The notes: a model not told the origin generated them from the letters alone. Positions 25,780-35,733 are shown, counted from the stretch's first letter. The stretch: DNA of 64,000 nt from Pseudomonadota bacterium (GCA_023404675.1 JAEYAW010000030.1:186001-250000), one strand, 5' to 3'. Program-made: numbers and translations.

Positions 25780-27441
25780 TCAGGGCGTGATCGTCACAGG
25801 AGAGAAATCGACGAACCAGCTTTTCGGCTGCACGAAGCCCTTGATCTTCGGGCTCATGGCGCGCGGCCCGACATCATGGGCGACATACAGGAACGCGGCA
25901 TCGTCGACGGAGGCGGCATGCAGTTCGGCCAGTGCCGCATCGCGAGCGGCCGGGTCGAATGTCTGACGCGCCGTCTTCACCAGTTCATCGAACTTCGGAT
26001 TGTTGATGAAGCCCCAGTTGTTGGAGACCGGCGGCGCCATCGACGACTGCAGAAAGCGCACCATGGCGAAGAATGGATCCATCGCCGCATAGGTCACGTT
26101 GGTGGCGTCCGATCCGTTCGCGCTCGGATCCTTGACGCCGCGCCGCCAGTTGGTGAACAGCGTGTTCCACTCGATGACGTCGAGCTGAACGTCGAAATAG
26201 CATTCGGCCAGCGCCTGCTGCAGATATTCGTTCATCGGCAGCGGCAGCATCTGCCCGGACCCGGACGCCGAGGTCTGCACCTTCACTTTCAGCTTCTTGT
26301 TTGGGCCGAATCCGGCTTCTTTCATCAGCGCCTGCGCCGCCGGCAGATCATACTTGATCTGGAAGGCTGGCTTGCCGCGCCAGGGGTGTCCCGGCTCGAA
26401 CGTTCCCGTCGCGGGTACCATCAATCCGGCCAGCAGGCCGTCGCGCAGCCCTTCGCGATCGACGCAAAGATTGGCGGCCTTGCGCACCCGGATATCGTTC
26501 CAGGGCGATCCTTCGATCCGCGAAAACTGCCACGGCCATACGTGCGGCTGCTCGTTCTTCTGGATGACGAAGCCGCGCTGGGTGAGCTGGGCCACCGCGT
26601 CCGGCGCCGGCGCCTCGATCCAGTCCACCTGCCCGGACAACAGCGCGGCCGTGCGCGCATTGGCCTCGGGCATCGGCAGCAGCACCATGCGGTCCACATG
26701 CGGAACGCGGGCCTTGTCCCAGTAGGTGTCGTTCTTCACCAGTTCGAGCCGCTCGCGTGGCGTGAACTTCGCCATCTTCCACGGCCCGGTGCCGGCCGCA
26801 TCCTTCGCGAACGCGGCCCATGCGGCCTGCGCTTTGGCCTTCGCGTCCGCGCCCTCGGCCATGTTGTAAAGGGTCTGCCATTTGGCCGGGCTGGCGATGA
26901 AAAGATTGGTGAGGTTGATCGGCAGGAAGCTGTCCGGCTCCTTGGTGGTCAGTTCGACCGTCAGGTCATCGATCTTGCGGGCCGATGCCAGCGTCGGCAT
27001 GCGCGATGCCGTGACGCCGACCTGACTGGCGTCGAACTGCGGCGCATCCTGCTTCAGCACCTTCTCCACGTTCCACACCACCGCGTCCGCATTGAACGGG
27101 GTGCCGTCGTGAAACACCACGCCGGGCCGCAGCTTGAAAATCCATTTCGTCTTGTCCGCGTCGTTGACCGACCATTCAGTGGCCAGTCCCGGAATAACGA
27201 CGCTGGCCTTCTCGGCCGACGACAGATCCCACATCGTCAGCCCGTCATACATGGTCAGGCCGGTGAAGCGGTTGCCCTCAAAGCCTTGATCGGGCTGCCC
27301 CAGCGTGCGGGGAATATCCGCTGCCGTCATGCCGATACGCAACACCGTCTCGGCCGAAGCCGACGCGTTCATGGCCACGGAGAACGCCATCGTCAATGCG
27401 GCGGCGACAATCTTTGCACGCTGGGCGGCGATTTTTTTCAT
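25780..27441 (-). CDS. peptide/solute ABC transporter substrate-binding protein, family 5
   Basis: A 553-residue periplasmic binding protein with a Sec signal (basic KKIAAQRAK, hydrophobic core, then SASAETVL as likely cleavage zone). Family 5 features are PGLATEWSVNDADKTKWIFK, FHDGTPFNADAVVWN and GTGPWKMAKFTPRERLELV. It heads the transporter operon and should deliver the ligand to the permeases encoded just downstream. A divergent paralogue at 27673 shares most of these blocks, so this system probably works with two receptors. Confidence 0.93.
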   Translation of the reverse strand: MKKIAAQRAKIVAAALTMAFSVAMNASASAETVLRIGMTAADIPRTLGQPDQGFEGNRFTGLTMYDGLTMWDLSSAEKASVVIPGLATEWSVNDADKTKWIFKLRPGVVFHDGTPFNADAVVWNVEKVLKQDAPQFDASQVGVTASRMPTLASARKIDDLTVELTTKEPDSFLPINLTNLFIASPAKWQTLYNMAEGADAKAKAQAAWAAFAKDAAGTGPWKMAKFTPRERLELVKNDTYWDKARVPHVDRMVLLPMPEANARTAALLSGQVDWIEAPAPDAVAQLTQRGFVIQKNEQPHVWPWQFSRIEGSPWNDIRVRKAANLCVDREGLRDGLLAGLMVPATGTFEPGHPWRGKPAFQIKYDLPAAQALMKEAGFGPNKKLKVKVQTSASGSGQMLPLPMNEYLQQALAECYFDVQLDVIEWNTLFTNWRRGVKDPSANGSDATNVTYAAMDPFFAMVRFLQSSMAPPVSNNWGFINNPKFDELVKTARQTFDPAARDAALAELHAASVDDAAFLYVAHDVGPRAMSPKIKGFVQPKSWFVDFSPVTITP

Positions 27442-27672
27442 TAAAAAGTACCCGGTTCAGGACATGTGCGAGAGACGTTGGAGTGCGCAAAACTTATGCA
27501 ACGGCCGTGCCATGATCCGAATCTATTGCTTTTTCCTCGACTCCCGCGGGGCCACTGGTCGATCGTTGGTACATTAATAATCGTCGTGCTCGTATCTCTG
27601 CTGCAAGAACGGGCGATCATTAGATGGCATCAACCTTGCTTGACGTTGAAGGCGTCCTGCAAGGAAATGAAG

Positions 27673-29274
27673 ATGCCCATCAAAAGTCCCTTTAAAGCAC
27701 TCGCCGTGTTGGTGTTCACGCTCGGAACCACATGGTCCGCGCATGCCGAAAGCGTTGTCCGCTACGGCATATCCATGGCCGATATCCCTCTGACCACCGG
27801 CCAGCCCGATCGCGGCGCCGGTGCCTATCAGTTCACCGCCTACACCATCTACGATCCGCTGATCGCCTGGGAGATGAATGTCGCCGACCGCCCCGGCAAA
27901 CTGGTTCCAGGCCTTGCGACCGAGTGGAAGGTCGACGACGCCGACAAGACGAAGTGGCGTTTCACTTTGCGAAAGGACGTCAAGTTTCACGACGGCTCGG
28001 ACTTCAATGCCGACGCTGTGATCTGGAACTTCGACAAGGTCCTCAACGAGAAGTCGCCGCAGTTCGACAAGCGACAGAGCGCGCAGGTTAGACCTCGTCT
28101 TCCCTCGGTAGCGAGCTATCGCAAGATCGATGACTCCACGGTGGAAGTTACCACCAAGGCGGTCGATTCCTTCTTCCCCTATCAGATGCTCTGGTTCCTC
28201 GTTTCGAGTCCCGCGCAATACGAGAAGCTCGGCAAGGACTGGGACAAGTTCGCCAGTCAGCCTTCGGGCACCGGGCCGTTCAAACTGACAAAGCTGGTGC
28301 CTCGCGAGCTCGCCGAGCTGACCAAGAATCCGGACTACTGGGATAAGAACCGCATTCCGAAGGCCGACAAGATCGTGCTGATCCCGATGCCGGAGGCGTT
28401 GACGCGCACCAATGCGCTGCTGGCGGGACAGGTCGATCTGATCGAGACCCCCGCGCCCGATGCGGTGCCGCAGCTCAAGGCAGCCGGCATGAAGATCGTG
28501 GACAATGTGACGCCCCACGTCTGGAACTATCACCTGAGCGTGCTGCCCGGCTCGCCATGGACCGATATTCGCCTGCGCAAAGCGCTCAATCTGGCCATCG
28601 ATCGCGATGGTGTGGTCGGATTGATGAACGGCCTCGCCAAGCCCGCCAAGGGTCAGGTGGATTCGTCGAGCCCGTGGTTCGGAAAGCCGACCTTCGACAT
28701 CAAATACGACCTCGCCGAGGCCAAGCGTCTGGTGAAGGAGGCTGGCTACTCGCCCGAAAAGCCGCTGAAGACCACCTTCATTATCGCGCAGGGCGGCACC
28801 GGACAGATGCTTTCGCTGCCAATGAACGAATATCTGCAGCAGAGCTTCAAGGAGATCGGCATCGACATCAATTTCAAGGTCATGGACCAGGAGACGCTCT
28901 ATACGCACTGGCGCAAGGGCGCGGCCGACGAGATGAACGCGGGCGTCACCGCCAATAACGTCGCCTATGTCACGTCGGATCCGCTCTACGCCATCGTGCG
29001 CTTCTTCCACTCGGGTCAGGTCGCGCCGGTCGGCGTGAACTGGGGCGGCTACAAGAACCCGAAGGTCGATGCGTTGATCGACGAGGCCAGTCAGACGTTC
29101 GACCCTGCCAAACAGGACCAGCTGCTTGCGCAGGCGCACAGCCAGATCGTGGACGATGCGGTTCTGGTCTGGGTGGTCCACGACACCAACCCGCACGCGC
29201 TCTCGCCCAAGGTGAAGAAATTCACGCAGGCCCAGCACTGGTTTCAGGATCTGACGACCATCGGTCTGGACTAA
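27673..29274 (+). CDS. second, paralogous family 5 substrate-binding protein
   Basis: A 533-residue periplasmic receptor closely related to the one encoded at 25780-27441: both share (T/S)GQPD(Q/R)G, PGLATEW, DADKTKW, FHDG...FNADAV and PAPDAV blocks. The start at 27673 follows AAGGA by seven bases and leaves a signal peptide ending near SAHAESVV. It is transcribed divergently from the operon across a 231-base region and has its own terminator, so it may be regulated separately. No permease gene accompanies it, suggesting it shares the adjacent transporter. Confidence 0.92.
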   Translation: MPIKSPFKALAVLVFTLGTTWSAHAESVVRYGISMADIPLTTGQPDRGAGAYQFTAYTIYDPLIAWEMNVADRPGKLVPGLATEWKVDDADKTKWRFTLRKDVKFHDGSDFNADAVIWNFDKVLNEKSPQFDKRQSAQVRPRLPSVASYRKIDDSTVEVTTKAVDSFFPYQMLWFLVSSPAQYEKLGKDWDKFASQPSGTGPFKLTKLVPRELAELTKNPDYWDKNRIPKADKIVLIPMPEALTRTNALLAGQVDLIETPAPDAVPQLKAAGMKIVDNVTPHVWNYHLSVLPGSPWTDIRLRKALNLAIDRDGVVGLMNGLAKPAKGQVDSSSPWFGKPTFDIKYDLAEAKRLVKEAGYSPEKPLKTTFIIAQGGTGQMLSLPMNEYLQQSFKEIGIDINFKVMDQETLYTHWRKGAADEMNAGVTANNVAYVTSDPLYAIVRFFHSGQVAPVGVNWGGYKNPKVDALIDEASQTFDPAKQDQLLAQAHSQIVDDAVLVWVVHDTNPHALSPKVKKFTQAQHWFQDLTTIGLD

Positions 29275-29327
29275 CCAGCCGCGTCTGCCGGGTTCGAACC
29301 TGACGTGAAGACGCGAGACAGCCAGCA

Positions 29328-29369
29328 CGCACCGTCGCCATCCCGAAGATGGCGGCGGTGCGCATTTTT
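29328..29369 (+). terminator. intrinsic terminator after the second binding protein
   Basis: A 14-bp stem (CGCACCGTCGCCAT / ATGGCGGCGGTGCG, one G-U pair) with a short loop is followed by a run of five T at 29365-29369. It lies 54 bases after the stop codon. Confidence 0.9.
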
Positions 29370-29475
29370 GTATGCTCCACTATGCAATCGTCGACGTGAT
29401 GTTGCCGGGGCCGAGCTTCCGGCCTGCGCGAGCAAGGTCGTTTGAGATTGCCGGCTGCCCCCGGACGACGAACGA

Positions 29476-29859
29476 TCAGAACATGCCGTTCGGATTGGCC
29501 GCATGGTCGGGGACGATCTGCAGCACATCCCAATGCTCGACGATCCTTCCCTGATCGTCGAGCCGGAAAATATCGATACCGGCATAGTCGTGATCGCCGG
29601 GCCAATGCTGGAAGCAGTGCAGAACGACATACTCGCCCTCTGCTACGACCCGCTTGATCTCGACCCGCTTGCCCGGCCACGCCCGGGCCATGCGCTCGAA
29701 ATAGCTGATGAAGCCCTCCTTGCCGGTGGCCACGTGCGGGTTGTGCTGGATGTATTCGTCCCCAACGAAGTGCTCGACGGCCTCGGCGGGCCGGCACGCG
29801 TTGAACATCAGCTCGTAGAAGGCGACCACGTTCGCCTTGTTGCGTTCGAGATCGGGCAC
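29476..29859 (-). CDS. SnoaL-like / nuclear-transport-factor-2 fold protein
   Basis: A 127-residue protein of the SnoaL-like ester-cyclase superfamily. It has the fold-typical YIQHNPHVATGKEGF and the C-terminal DIFRLDDQGRIVEHWDVLQ. Relatives include polyketide cyclases and many predicted isomerases or small-molecule binders without known substrates. The RidA-like gene begins the unit upstream and ends 12 bases before this start, so they form a two-gene operon. A similar domain occurs at the C-terminus of the protein encoded at 42416. Confidence 0.87.
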   Translation of the reverse strand: MPDLERNKANVVAFYELMFNACRPAEAVEHFVGDEYIQHNPHVATGKEGFISYFERMARAWPGKRVEIKRVVAEGEYVVLHCFQHWPGDHDYAGIDIFRLDDQGRIVEHWDVLQIVPDHAANPNGMF

Positions 29860-29871
29860 GACGGGCTCCCT

Positions 29872-30264
29872 TCAGCCGGGAATGCGGGCGATGACCTTGA
29901 TCTCGAAGTCGAACCCCGCGAGCCAATTGACGCCGATCGCCGTCCAGTTCGGATAGGGCTCCTCCGGGAAGACTTCGCCTTTGATCTTCATGATCGTGCC
30001 GAACTGGTTTTCCGGATCGGTATGGAAGCTCGTCACGTCGACGATGTCGTCGAGCCCGCATCCGCCCGCCTTCAGCGTCGCTTCGAGGTTGGCGAAGGCG
30101 AGACGGACCTGGGCCTCGAAATCCGGCTCGGGCGAACCGTCGCTGCGACTGCCGACCTGGCCGGACACGAACAGGAGATCGCCCGACCTGACCGCGGCGG
30201 AATAGGTCTGCGCCCTGTAGAGGTCATGCCGGCCGGCGGGGAAGACGGCGTCACGCTTGCTCAT
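29872..30264 (-). CDS. RidA (YjgF/YER057c/UK114) family protein
   Basis: A 130-residue member of the RidA family of enamine/imine deaminases or related subgroups. Motifs include FVSGQVGSRSDGSPEPDFEA and an IGVNWLAGFDFEIKVIARI end. In archetypal RidA an Arg in the C-terminal CxAR/V region binds the substrate carboxylate; that residue is not evident in the usual context here, which suggests one of the Rid2-7 subgroups. It is upstream of and probably co-transcribed with the SnoaL-like gene. Confidence 0.85.
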   Translation of the reverse strand: MSKRDAVFPAGRHDLYRAQTYSAAVRSGDLLFVSGQVGSRSDGSPEPDFEAQVRLAFANLEATLKAGGCGLDDIVDVTSFHTDPENQFGTIMKIKGEVFPEEPYPNWTAIGVNWLAGFDFEIKVIARIPG

Positions 30265-30508
30265 TGGAAATTCTCCATTGCTGGTTCGCTGGAAGCGGTG
30301 TCGACGGTTCGACGTCGGTCAGCTGCGCGCCTCGTGCTTGAAGAAGTAATGCAGCACAAAACGCGCGGGGAGACGACCGCCAGGGTCCGTTCTCCGGTTG
30401 CTGAGCCTGTCTTTGGACGCCGACGACCGGCCGGAACCCGGAGATCATGATTGCCGTGTTCTCATGCCGGGATGCGGAAGGATATGCAGGGGCGCGGACG
30501 CGTTTCAG

Positions 30509-31414
30509 CTATCGGCTGAAGACCGAGTTGCGGGCTGGAATGATGCCATCGAAGGCCATCTGCACGCCGGCTCCTGTGCCCGGATCCACGGCATGGATGT
30601 GCAGATGCGGCTCGGTGGTGTTGCCGGAATTGCCGACCTCGCCGATCCGGTCGCCTGCGCGAAGATATGCACCCCGCTCCACCAGGACGCTGCCCCGCCG
30701 CAGATGGGCGAGTTCGACCTGCAAGCCGTCGCAGGACAGCACGACGTGGTTGCCGGCGGGATTGCCCCGATCCCGCGTTGGCGGCGGCAGATCCGGCGCC
30801 TCGTTCCTCGCCGCAATGACGGTGCCACTGCAAGGACTGACGACGGTCTTGCCGAAGATGGCGTAGCGGGCCGGGTCTTCCGGCAGGAGGCCGGACGCGC
30901 GGAAGCCAGCGGCATTCACCGCGGTGATGTCGAGCGCATGACGCTGGGCGCGGTGATCGCTGTGATGATTGAGGAGACCGATCCCTCCTCCCTGCGCGAC
31001 GATGAAGCGGCCGCCCTCGAGCGGAAAGGCAAGCGCCCGCGGATCGTGCCGCACCAGAAGTCCGGCCAACAGCACATAGGCAAGCGCTGCCCCGAACAGG
31101 GCAAGCGAGCAAAGCGTCGGCATGTGGCGACGCCAGAGTGATGGCTGTTCCGCGATCGCCCTGGTGCGCCGGAGATGCCGGCAGGCGGAGATGAGCATCA
31201 CCGCCGCGATCACACCGATAAGCACGAGACGCGTCCAGAGACCCGCCATGTCCCATCGGCCGAGGATCAGGATCAGCGCCATGAACACCAGGCTGTCAGC
31301 GAGGATGATGAACCAGCCGAGGCGGCTCGGCTCGTCAAGCCTCCACAGCCGCCAAGCAAAGCCGAGCGGCATGGCGATGCATATGAACAGCATGAGGACG
31401 ACGAGAGCGGTCAT
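30509..31414 (-). CDS. membrane-anchored M23-family peptidase
   Basis: 301 residues. The N-terminal half has four hydrophobic segments (for example MTALVVLMLFICIAMPLGF); the C-terminal half is a LytM/M23 zinc-metallopeptidase domain. Zinc ligands expected for the family appear as HALDI (His and Asp) and the late HLHIHA (HxH), with GNSGNTTEPHLH and a preceding IGEVGNSGN glycine-rich turn. M23 enzymes cut peptidoglycan cross-links or act as activators when degenerate; here the ligands look intact. It appears monocistronic. Confidence 0.85.
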   Translation of the reverse strand: MTALVVLMLFICIAMPLGFAWRLWRLDEPSRLGWFIILADSLVFMALILILGRWDMAGLWTRLVLIGVIAAVMLISACRHLRRTRAIAEQPSLWRRHMPTLCSLALFGAALAYVLLAGLLVRHDPRALAFPLEGGRFIVAQGGGIGLLNHHSDHRAQRHALDITAVNAAGFRASGLLPEDPARYAIFGKTVVSPCSGTVIAARNEAPDLPPPTRDRGNPAGNHVVLSCDGLQVELAHLRRGSVLVERGAYLRAGDRIGEVGNSGNTTEPHLHIHAVDPGTGAGVQMAFDGIIPARNSVFSR

Positions 31415-31677
31415 GGCTTGAGCAAATCCCGGATCAGTCGTGGTCCTGGCTGTGCCTCAACGCGACGCGGGCTATCGTACCGGGAGAAACGGGACAAAAT
31501 TATTCAGAATAAACGGCATGCGTATGGTGCCGTCAGCCACGATGGGTTCCGCTCCCGCAGCGTCGACAGGATGACGCGATCGAATATCCGATCCGCAGAA
31601 GAAGCGTGCTGGAACAAGGACTGGTCCAACTCCGCGGCCAGCATGACCCTCCGGCGCAAAGCCGGAGAGGCGTCGTC

Positions 31678-32361
31678 CTATCTGTGCGCGCTCGAAGCTC
31701 GGCCCGCTGCTGACATCTTCCTCAGTCCGCGATTCTCATGGACGTGCCGCCCTCCTCCGCCGGCACCGACGAGCGAAACAATCGCGTCCGCCGCGGCCTC
31801 GGCGGGGATTGCTCCGTAGCGCGAGAGCGGACTGAGCAGGATCGGCGTGAGCGCCGCGAACACCTTCTGGCCGATCGCCTCCCACACCCGTCGTTCGCTG
31901 CGATCTCCGAGCAGGAAGCCGGGACGGATCAGGTCCAGCCGCTCGAAGCCGAGCCCGGCGACCGCCTGCTCGATCGCGCCCTTGGTCTGGAGGTAGAAGC
32001 CGGGGCCGCCCGCGCCAGCCGCGGTCACGAGGATGAACTGGCGCGCGCCGAGCGCCCGCGCCCCCTTCGCGACGGCGAGGACGTAATCGTGGTCGACGCG
32101 GAACATCGCCGGCTGCGATCCCGCCGTGCGGATGGTGGTGCCCAGGCAGGAGATGGCGGTGTCGATGCCATCGGGCGCGATGGGCCGCAATACGTCTTCG
32201 GGCCCCCTGCAGAGCGCCTCGTAATCGACTGCGTGTCCGGATGCGGCCGAACCCTGCCGAACGAGGCAGACGAGGTCGACGTCCGGTCGTCCAGCAAACC
32301 GGGCATTCACGAGTTTGCCGATCAGGCCTGTACTGCCGGCGAGGAGGACACGTCGGGACAT
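31678..32361 (-). CDS. NAD(P)H-binding atypical SDR, HTATIP2-like
   Basis: A 227-residue Rossmann-fold protein with the atypical glycine motif GSTGLIG at the N-terminus. The middle, ISCLGTTIRTAGSQPAMFRV and FILVTAAGAGGPGFYLQTKG, matches the HTATIP2/YbjT-like group, where the YxxxK equivalent is YLQTK. It likely acts as a nucleotide-binding oxidoreductase or sensor. It lies downstream of the AraC-type gene on the same strand after a 59-base gap and may belong to the same operon. Confidence 0.83.
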   Translation of the reverse strand: MSRRVLLAGSTGLIGKLVNARFAGRPDVDLVCLVRQGSAASGHAVDYEALCRGPEDVLRPIAPDGIDTAISCLGTTIRTAGSQPAMFRVDHDYVLAVAKGARALGARQFILVTAAGAGGPGFYLQTKGAIEQAVAGLGFERLDLIRPGFLLGDRSERRVWEAIGQKVFAALTPILLSPLSRYGAIPAEAAADAIVSLVGAGGGGRHVHENRGLRKMSAAGRASSAHR

Positions 32362-32420
32362 GCGGGGACACTCCTTGACGAACCGCCAAACCGGCGGGGC
32401 CGCCTATCGTACACCCCCTA

Positions 32421-33458
32421 TCAATGAAGGCCGATACCGTTTGACACAGCACGTCCCTGTTGGTGCATCTCTCGCCAGCGGTTCGGCGGCATCCCCTCCC
32501 ATTCGCGGAAGGCGCGGTAGAAGGACGTGGTGTCCTGATAGCCGAGCAGGCAGGCGACCTCCTCGATGTCGGTCGTAGGATCGGCCAGGAGATGACGGCC
32601 GAGATCCCGGCGCGCGTCGGACAGCAGGTCGCGGAAGGTCGAGCCCTCCTCGGTGATACGCCGCTGAAGCGTTCGCTCGCTCATGCCGAGTTGTTTTGCC
32701 ACATCGGACAGGCTTGGCTGGCCGCTCGCCAGACTGCGCTTCAGCACGATCTTGACCTGTTCGGCCACCGAGCTCTGCGCCTCCAGTTCACCGAGTGCTG
32801 CGCTGAGCGCCGGCGTGAGCATGTCCAGCATTTCCGGATTGTGGCCCGGAAACGGCCTGTCGAGATCAGCCGTGTCGAGCACCAGCAGATCGCGCGGCGC
32901 CCCTGTACGGATAGGACAGCCGAAGTAGTCCGCGTGGGTGGCACTCACGGGTCCTGGTCGGGCCAGGTCAAGCCGGCGCGGCACAATGGCTCGTCCTGTG
33001 GCGCGCCGTCCCAATTCGACGAGAGTCGCGAAGGTGATATCGACCGAGATGGCGGGCTCGGCCTCGATGGCGAAAGGCCATTCAACGGAGATGATGCAAT
33101 CTCCATTGGCCTCAACGATCTGCAATTGCTCCGGCGTGCACAGGCGCTTGAAGCGGGCAAGCCGGGTCAGCCCGTCGCGGTAGTCGCGGGCATAGAAGGC
33201 AGCCAGACTCGACGGCGGATGAAGCGCCGTATCGACAGCCTGCACCATGCGGATGCCGAGCGCGGGATCGCCCGACAAATTCGCCATCGCCTGCATCAGC
33301 GCGAAATACTGCGCCGTGGTGACGAAGACCTGCCCGCCGAGATGTAGCGTCGCCGGCAGCCGCGCCTGCCGCAGCAGGGCAGCGGGCCGGATGCCGAACT
33401 GTTCGGCCGCCCGCCAGAAGGCCTGCGGCACCTTGCACCTATCGATCTGCGCCATCAT
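32421..33458 (-). CDS. AraC-family transcriptional regulator
   Basis: A 345-residue regulator with an N-terminal arabinose-binding-like domain of the type found in OruR/ArgR-like AraC proteins and a C-terminal double helix-turn-helix. The HTH region contains PSLSDVAKQLGMSERTLQRR and EVACLLGYQDTTSFYRAFRE. Its start overlaps the aldehyde dehydrogenase stop, so it is co-transcribed with the SDR and ALDH genes it probably controls. Confidence 0.9.
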   Translation of the reverse strand: MMAQIDRCKVPQAFWRAAEQFGIRPAALLRQARLPATLHLGGQVFVTTAQYFALMQAMANLSGDPALGIRMVQAVDTALHPPSSLAAFYARDYRDGLTRLARFKRLCTPEQLQIVEANGDCIISVEWPFAIEAEPAISVDITFATLVELGRRATGRAIVPRRLDLARPGPVSATHADYFGCPIRTGAPRDLLVLDTADLDRPFPGHNPEMLDMLTPALSAALGELEAQSSVAEQVKIVLKRSLASGQPSLSDVAKQLGMSERTLQRRITEEGSTFRDLLSDARRDLGRHLLADPTTDIEEVACLLGYQDTTSFYRAFREWEGMPPNRWREMHQQGRAVSNGIGLH

Positions 33459-34867
33459 TGGCCTCCCACGATCGCCTTGGTCTCCAGATATTCCTCAAGA
33501 CCCGCCAGCCCCCAGATGCGGCCGTTACCGGACTGCTTGTAACCGCCGAACGGCGCCTGAAGATCGGGCTGCGCGCCGTTGAGGATGACCTGTCCCGCCC
33601 TCAGCCGGCTCGCGACATCTCGAACGACGGCCTGGTCCCCGCCGTCGATATAGGCGGCAAGGCCATAGGGCGTGTCGTTGGCGATGGCGACGGCGTCATC
33701 GACCGTGTCATAGGCGATGAGCGACATGACCGGCCCGAAGATTTCCTCGCGCGCGATGGTCATGTCGTTGGTGACGTCGGTGAAGACGGTCGGACGCTCG
33801 AACCAGCCCCTGTCCAGCCCTTCGGGTCGTCCGGGACCTCCCGTGAGCAGCTTCGCGCCCTCGTCGATGCCGGCCTGGATGTAGCGTTGTACCGTATGCC
33901 ATTGCGCCTCGTTGGCGGCCGGTCCCATGAACACGTCGGTCAGCGGATCGCCGACGCGGATCGCTTCGGCCGCCGCGCGGATCAGCGCTTCCAGTTCGGT
34001 CTTGTGAGCGGACGGGATCAGCGTGCGCGTCGGCGCGGCGCAGGTCTGTCCGCTGTTCGACATGACCTTGGCGACCGCCCCCTGCGCAGCCGCGTTGAAA
34101 TCCGCGTCGGGCAGGATGATGTGCGGCGACTTGCCGCCCAGTTCGAGGCTCACGCGCTTGATCGTGTCGGCCGCATCCTTCTGCACCTGAATGCCGACGC
34201 CGGTCGATCCGGTGAAGGCGATCATGTCCACCTCCGGATGCCGGCTGAGGGCCGTGCCGATCACCGATCCGCGTCCGTTGACGAGGTTGAACACGCCCTT
34301 GGGCACCCCGGCCTCATCGAGTATCTCGGCCAGCACCTGATTGGTGTAGGGCGTGCCGGGTTTCAGGATCATGCTGCAGCCTGCCGCGAGCGCGGGGGCG
34401 ATCTTCTCCGCCGACTGGAGCGAGGGATAATTCCACGGCGGGATCAGCCCGACGACGCCGATCGGCTCCTTGACGATCCGGGTGCTGCCCCGGTCCTCGC
34501 TGAAAGGATAATCGCCCAGCGCCCCGGCCAGGAAACGAAACATACCTGCACCGGCCTGCACGGTCATCCGGGCGAAGGCGATCGGCATGCCGATGTCCAG
34601 CGTCACCGCCTGCGCGATGTCTTCCGCGCGCGCGTCGTGGCCATCGGCGATGCGGTTCAGCAGAGCGGCGCGCTCTGCCACGCTGCTGCGCGAATAGCGT
34701 TCGAAGGCGAGGCGCGCAGCGACGACTGCCCGCCCCACATCCTCCGCCGGGCTGAGCGCCAGCCGCCCGGAAACCTCCCCTGTCGCGGGATTGACGATGT
34801 CCTGCGTGGCCTCTCCGGCAGGAGTGACCCAGGCGCCGTCGATGTAGTTCTTCAGGATGTCGCGCAT
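33455..34867 (-). CDS. NAD(P)-dependent aldehyde dehydrogenase
   Basis: A 470-residue ALDH-superfamily enzyme. The cofactor-binding IPPWNYPS and ILKPGTPY, the Gly motif FTGSTGVG, the general base Glu in SLELGGKS and the catalytic Cys in SGQTCAAPTR are all present, as is the C-terminal GGYKQSGNGR. It should oxidise an aldehyde to the acid. It lies 14 bases after the SDR gene and overlaps the AraC start, giving an SDR-ALDH-AraC operon suited to converting an alcohol to an acid. The substrate is unknown. Confidence 0.93.
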   Translation of the reverse strand: MRDILKNYIDGAWVTPAGEATQDIVNPATGEVSGRLALSPAEDVGRAVVAARLAFERYSRSSVAERAALLNRIADGHDARAEDIAQAVTLDIGMPIAFARMTVQAGAGMFRFLAGALGDYPFSEDRGSTRIVKEPIGVVGLIPPWNYPSLQSAEKIAPALAAGCSMILKPGTPYTNQVLAEILDEAGVPKGVFNLVNGRGSVIGTALSRHPEVDMIAFTGSTGVGIQVQKDAADTIKRVSLELGGKSPHIILPDADFNAAAQGAVAKVMSNSGQTCAAPTRTLIPSAHKTELEALIRAAAEAIRVGDPLTDVFMGPAANEAQWHTVQRYIQAGIDEGAKLLTGGPGRPEGLDRGWFERPTVFTDVTNDMTIAREEIFGPVMSLIAYDTVDDAVAIANDTPYGLAAYIDGGDQAVVRDVASRLRAGQVILNGAQPDLQAPFGGYKQSGNGRIWGLAGLEEYLETKAIVGGQ

Positions 34868-34881
34868 GGCGGCTCGTCCGA

Positions 34882-35733
34882 CTATGCCCTTTGAGTCTTC
34901 AGGGCCTTCGAAATGCCGGTCGCCATCCGCATCATGCCGTCGAAGGCGCGGTCGGACAGGATGCCACGCATGAAGATCATCGGCCTGGCGCCGAAGCCGA
35001 TCGCATAGCGGGTCTTGGGCTTGGGCGCGGTCACCGCCTCGGCGATGGTGTCGGCGATGATCTGCGGCGGCGACTGGCGCTTGACGCTGGCCTCGCCCAC
35101 CATGGATTCCGCCATGGCGTTCGCCTGTACGGCATAGGGTCCGTGGCCCGAGGTCGCGCGCAGCTTCTTGGCGGCGATACCGGCCCATTCGGTCTTGATT
35201 CCGCCGGGCTCGATCACGACCACGTCGATGCCGAAGGGCTGCACTTCCATGCGCAGGCAGTCGCTGATCGCCTCCAGCGCGAACTTCGTGCCGTGATACC
35301 AGGCGCCGAGCGGCGTATGGATCTTGCCGCCCATCGAAGTGATGTTGATGATGGTGCCCGAGCGCTGCGCCCGCATATGCGGCAGCACCAGCTGGATCAG
35401 CCGGACCGCGCCGAAGACGTTGACGTCGAACTGGGCGCGCGCCTCGTCCATCGGCACGTCCTCGACCGCGCCATAGGAGCCGTAGCCGGCATTGTTGACC
35501 AGCACGTCGATGCCGCCCATCTCCGCGACGATGGTGTCGATCCCGGTCCGCATCGAGGCGTCGTCGGTGACGTCCATCGACAGGATCCGGATGCCGGATT
35601 TCGTGAGATGCTGCATCCGATCGACGCGGCGCGCGGCGCCGTAGACCGTGTAGCCAAGCTCCTTGAGCTTCAGTGCGGTGGATTCTCCGATACCTGAAGA
35701 GGCGCCGGTGACGAGTGCAACCTTGTTGGGCAT
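34882..35733 (-). CDS. short-chain dehydrogenase/reductase (classical SDR)
   Basis: A 283-residue SDR with the cofactor motif TGASSGIG, the structural NNAG, the catalytic Ser in INITSMGGKI and YHGTK as YxxxK. The unusually long C-terminus after the active site (PPQIIADTIAEAVTAPKPKT onward) matches the SDR group that acts on steroid- or retinol-like alcohols. The start at 35733 gives MPNKVAL. It is the first gene of the SDR-ALDH-AraC operon. Confidence 0.92.
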   Translation of the reverse strand: MPNKVALVTGASSGIGESTALKLKELGYTVYGAARRVDRMQHLTKSGIRILSMDVTDDASMRTGIDTIVAEMGGIDVLVNNAGYGSYGAVEDVPMDEARAQFDVNVFGAVRLIQLVLPHMRAQRSGTIINITSMGGKIHTPLGAWYHGTKFALEAISDCLRMEVQPFGIDVVVIEPGGIKTEWAGIAAKKLRATSGHGPYAVQANAMAESMVGEASVKRQSPPQIIADTIAEAVTAPKPKTRYAIGFGARPMIFMRGILSDRAFDGMMRMATGISKALKTQRA

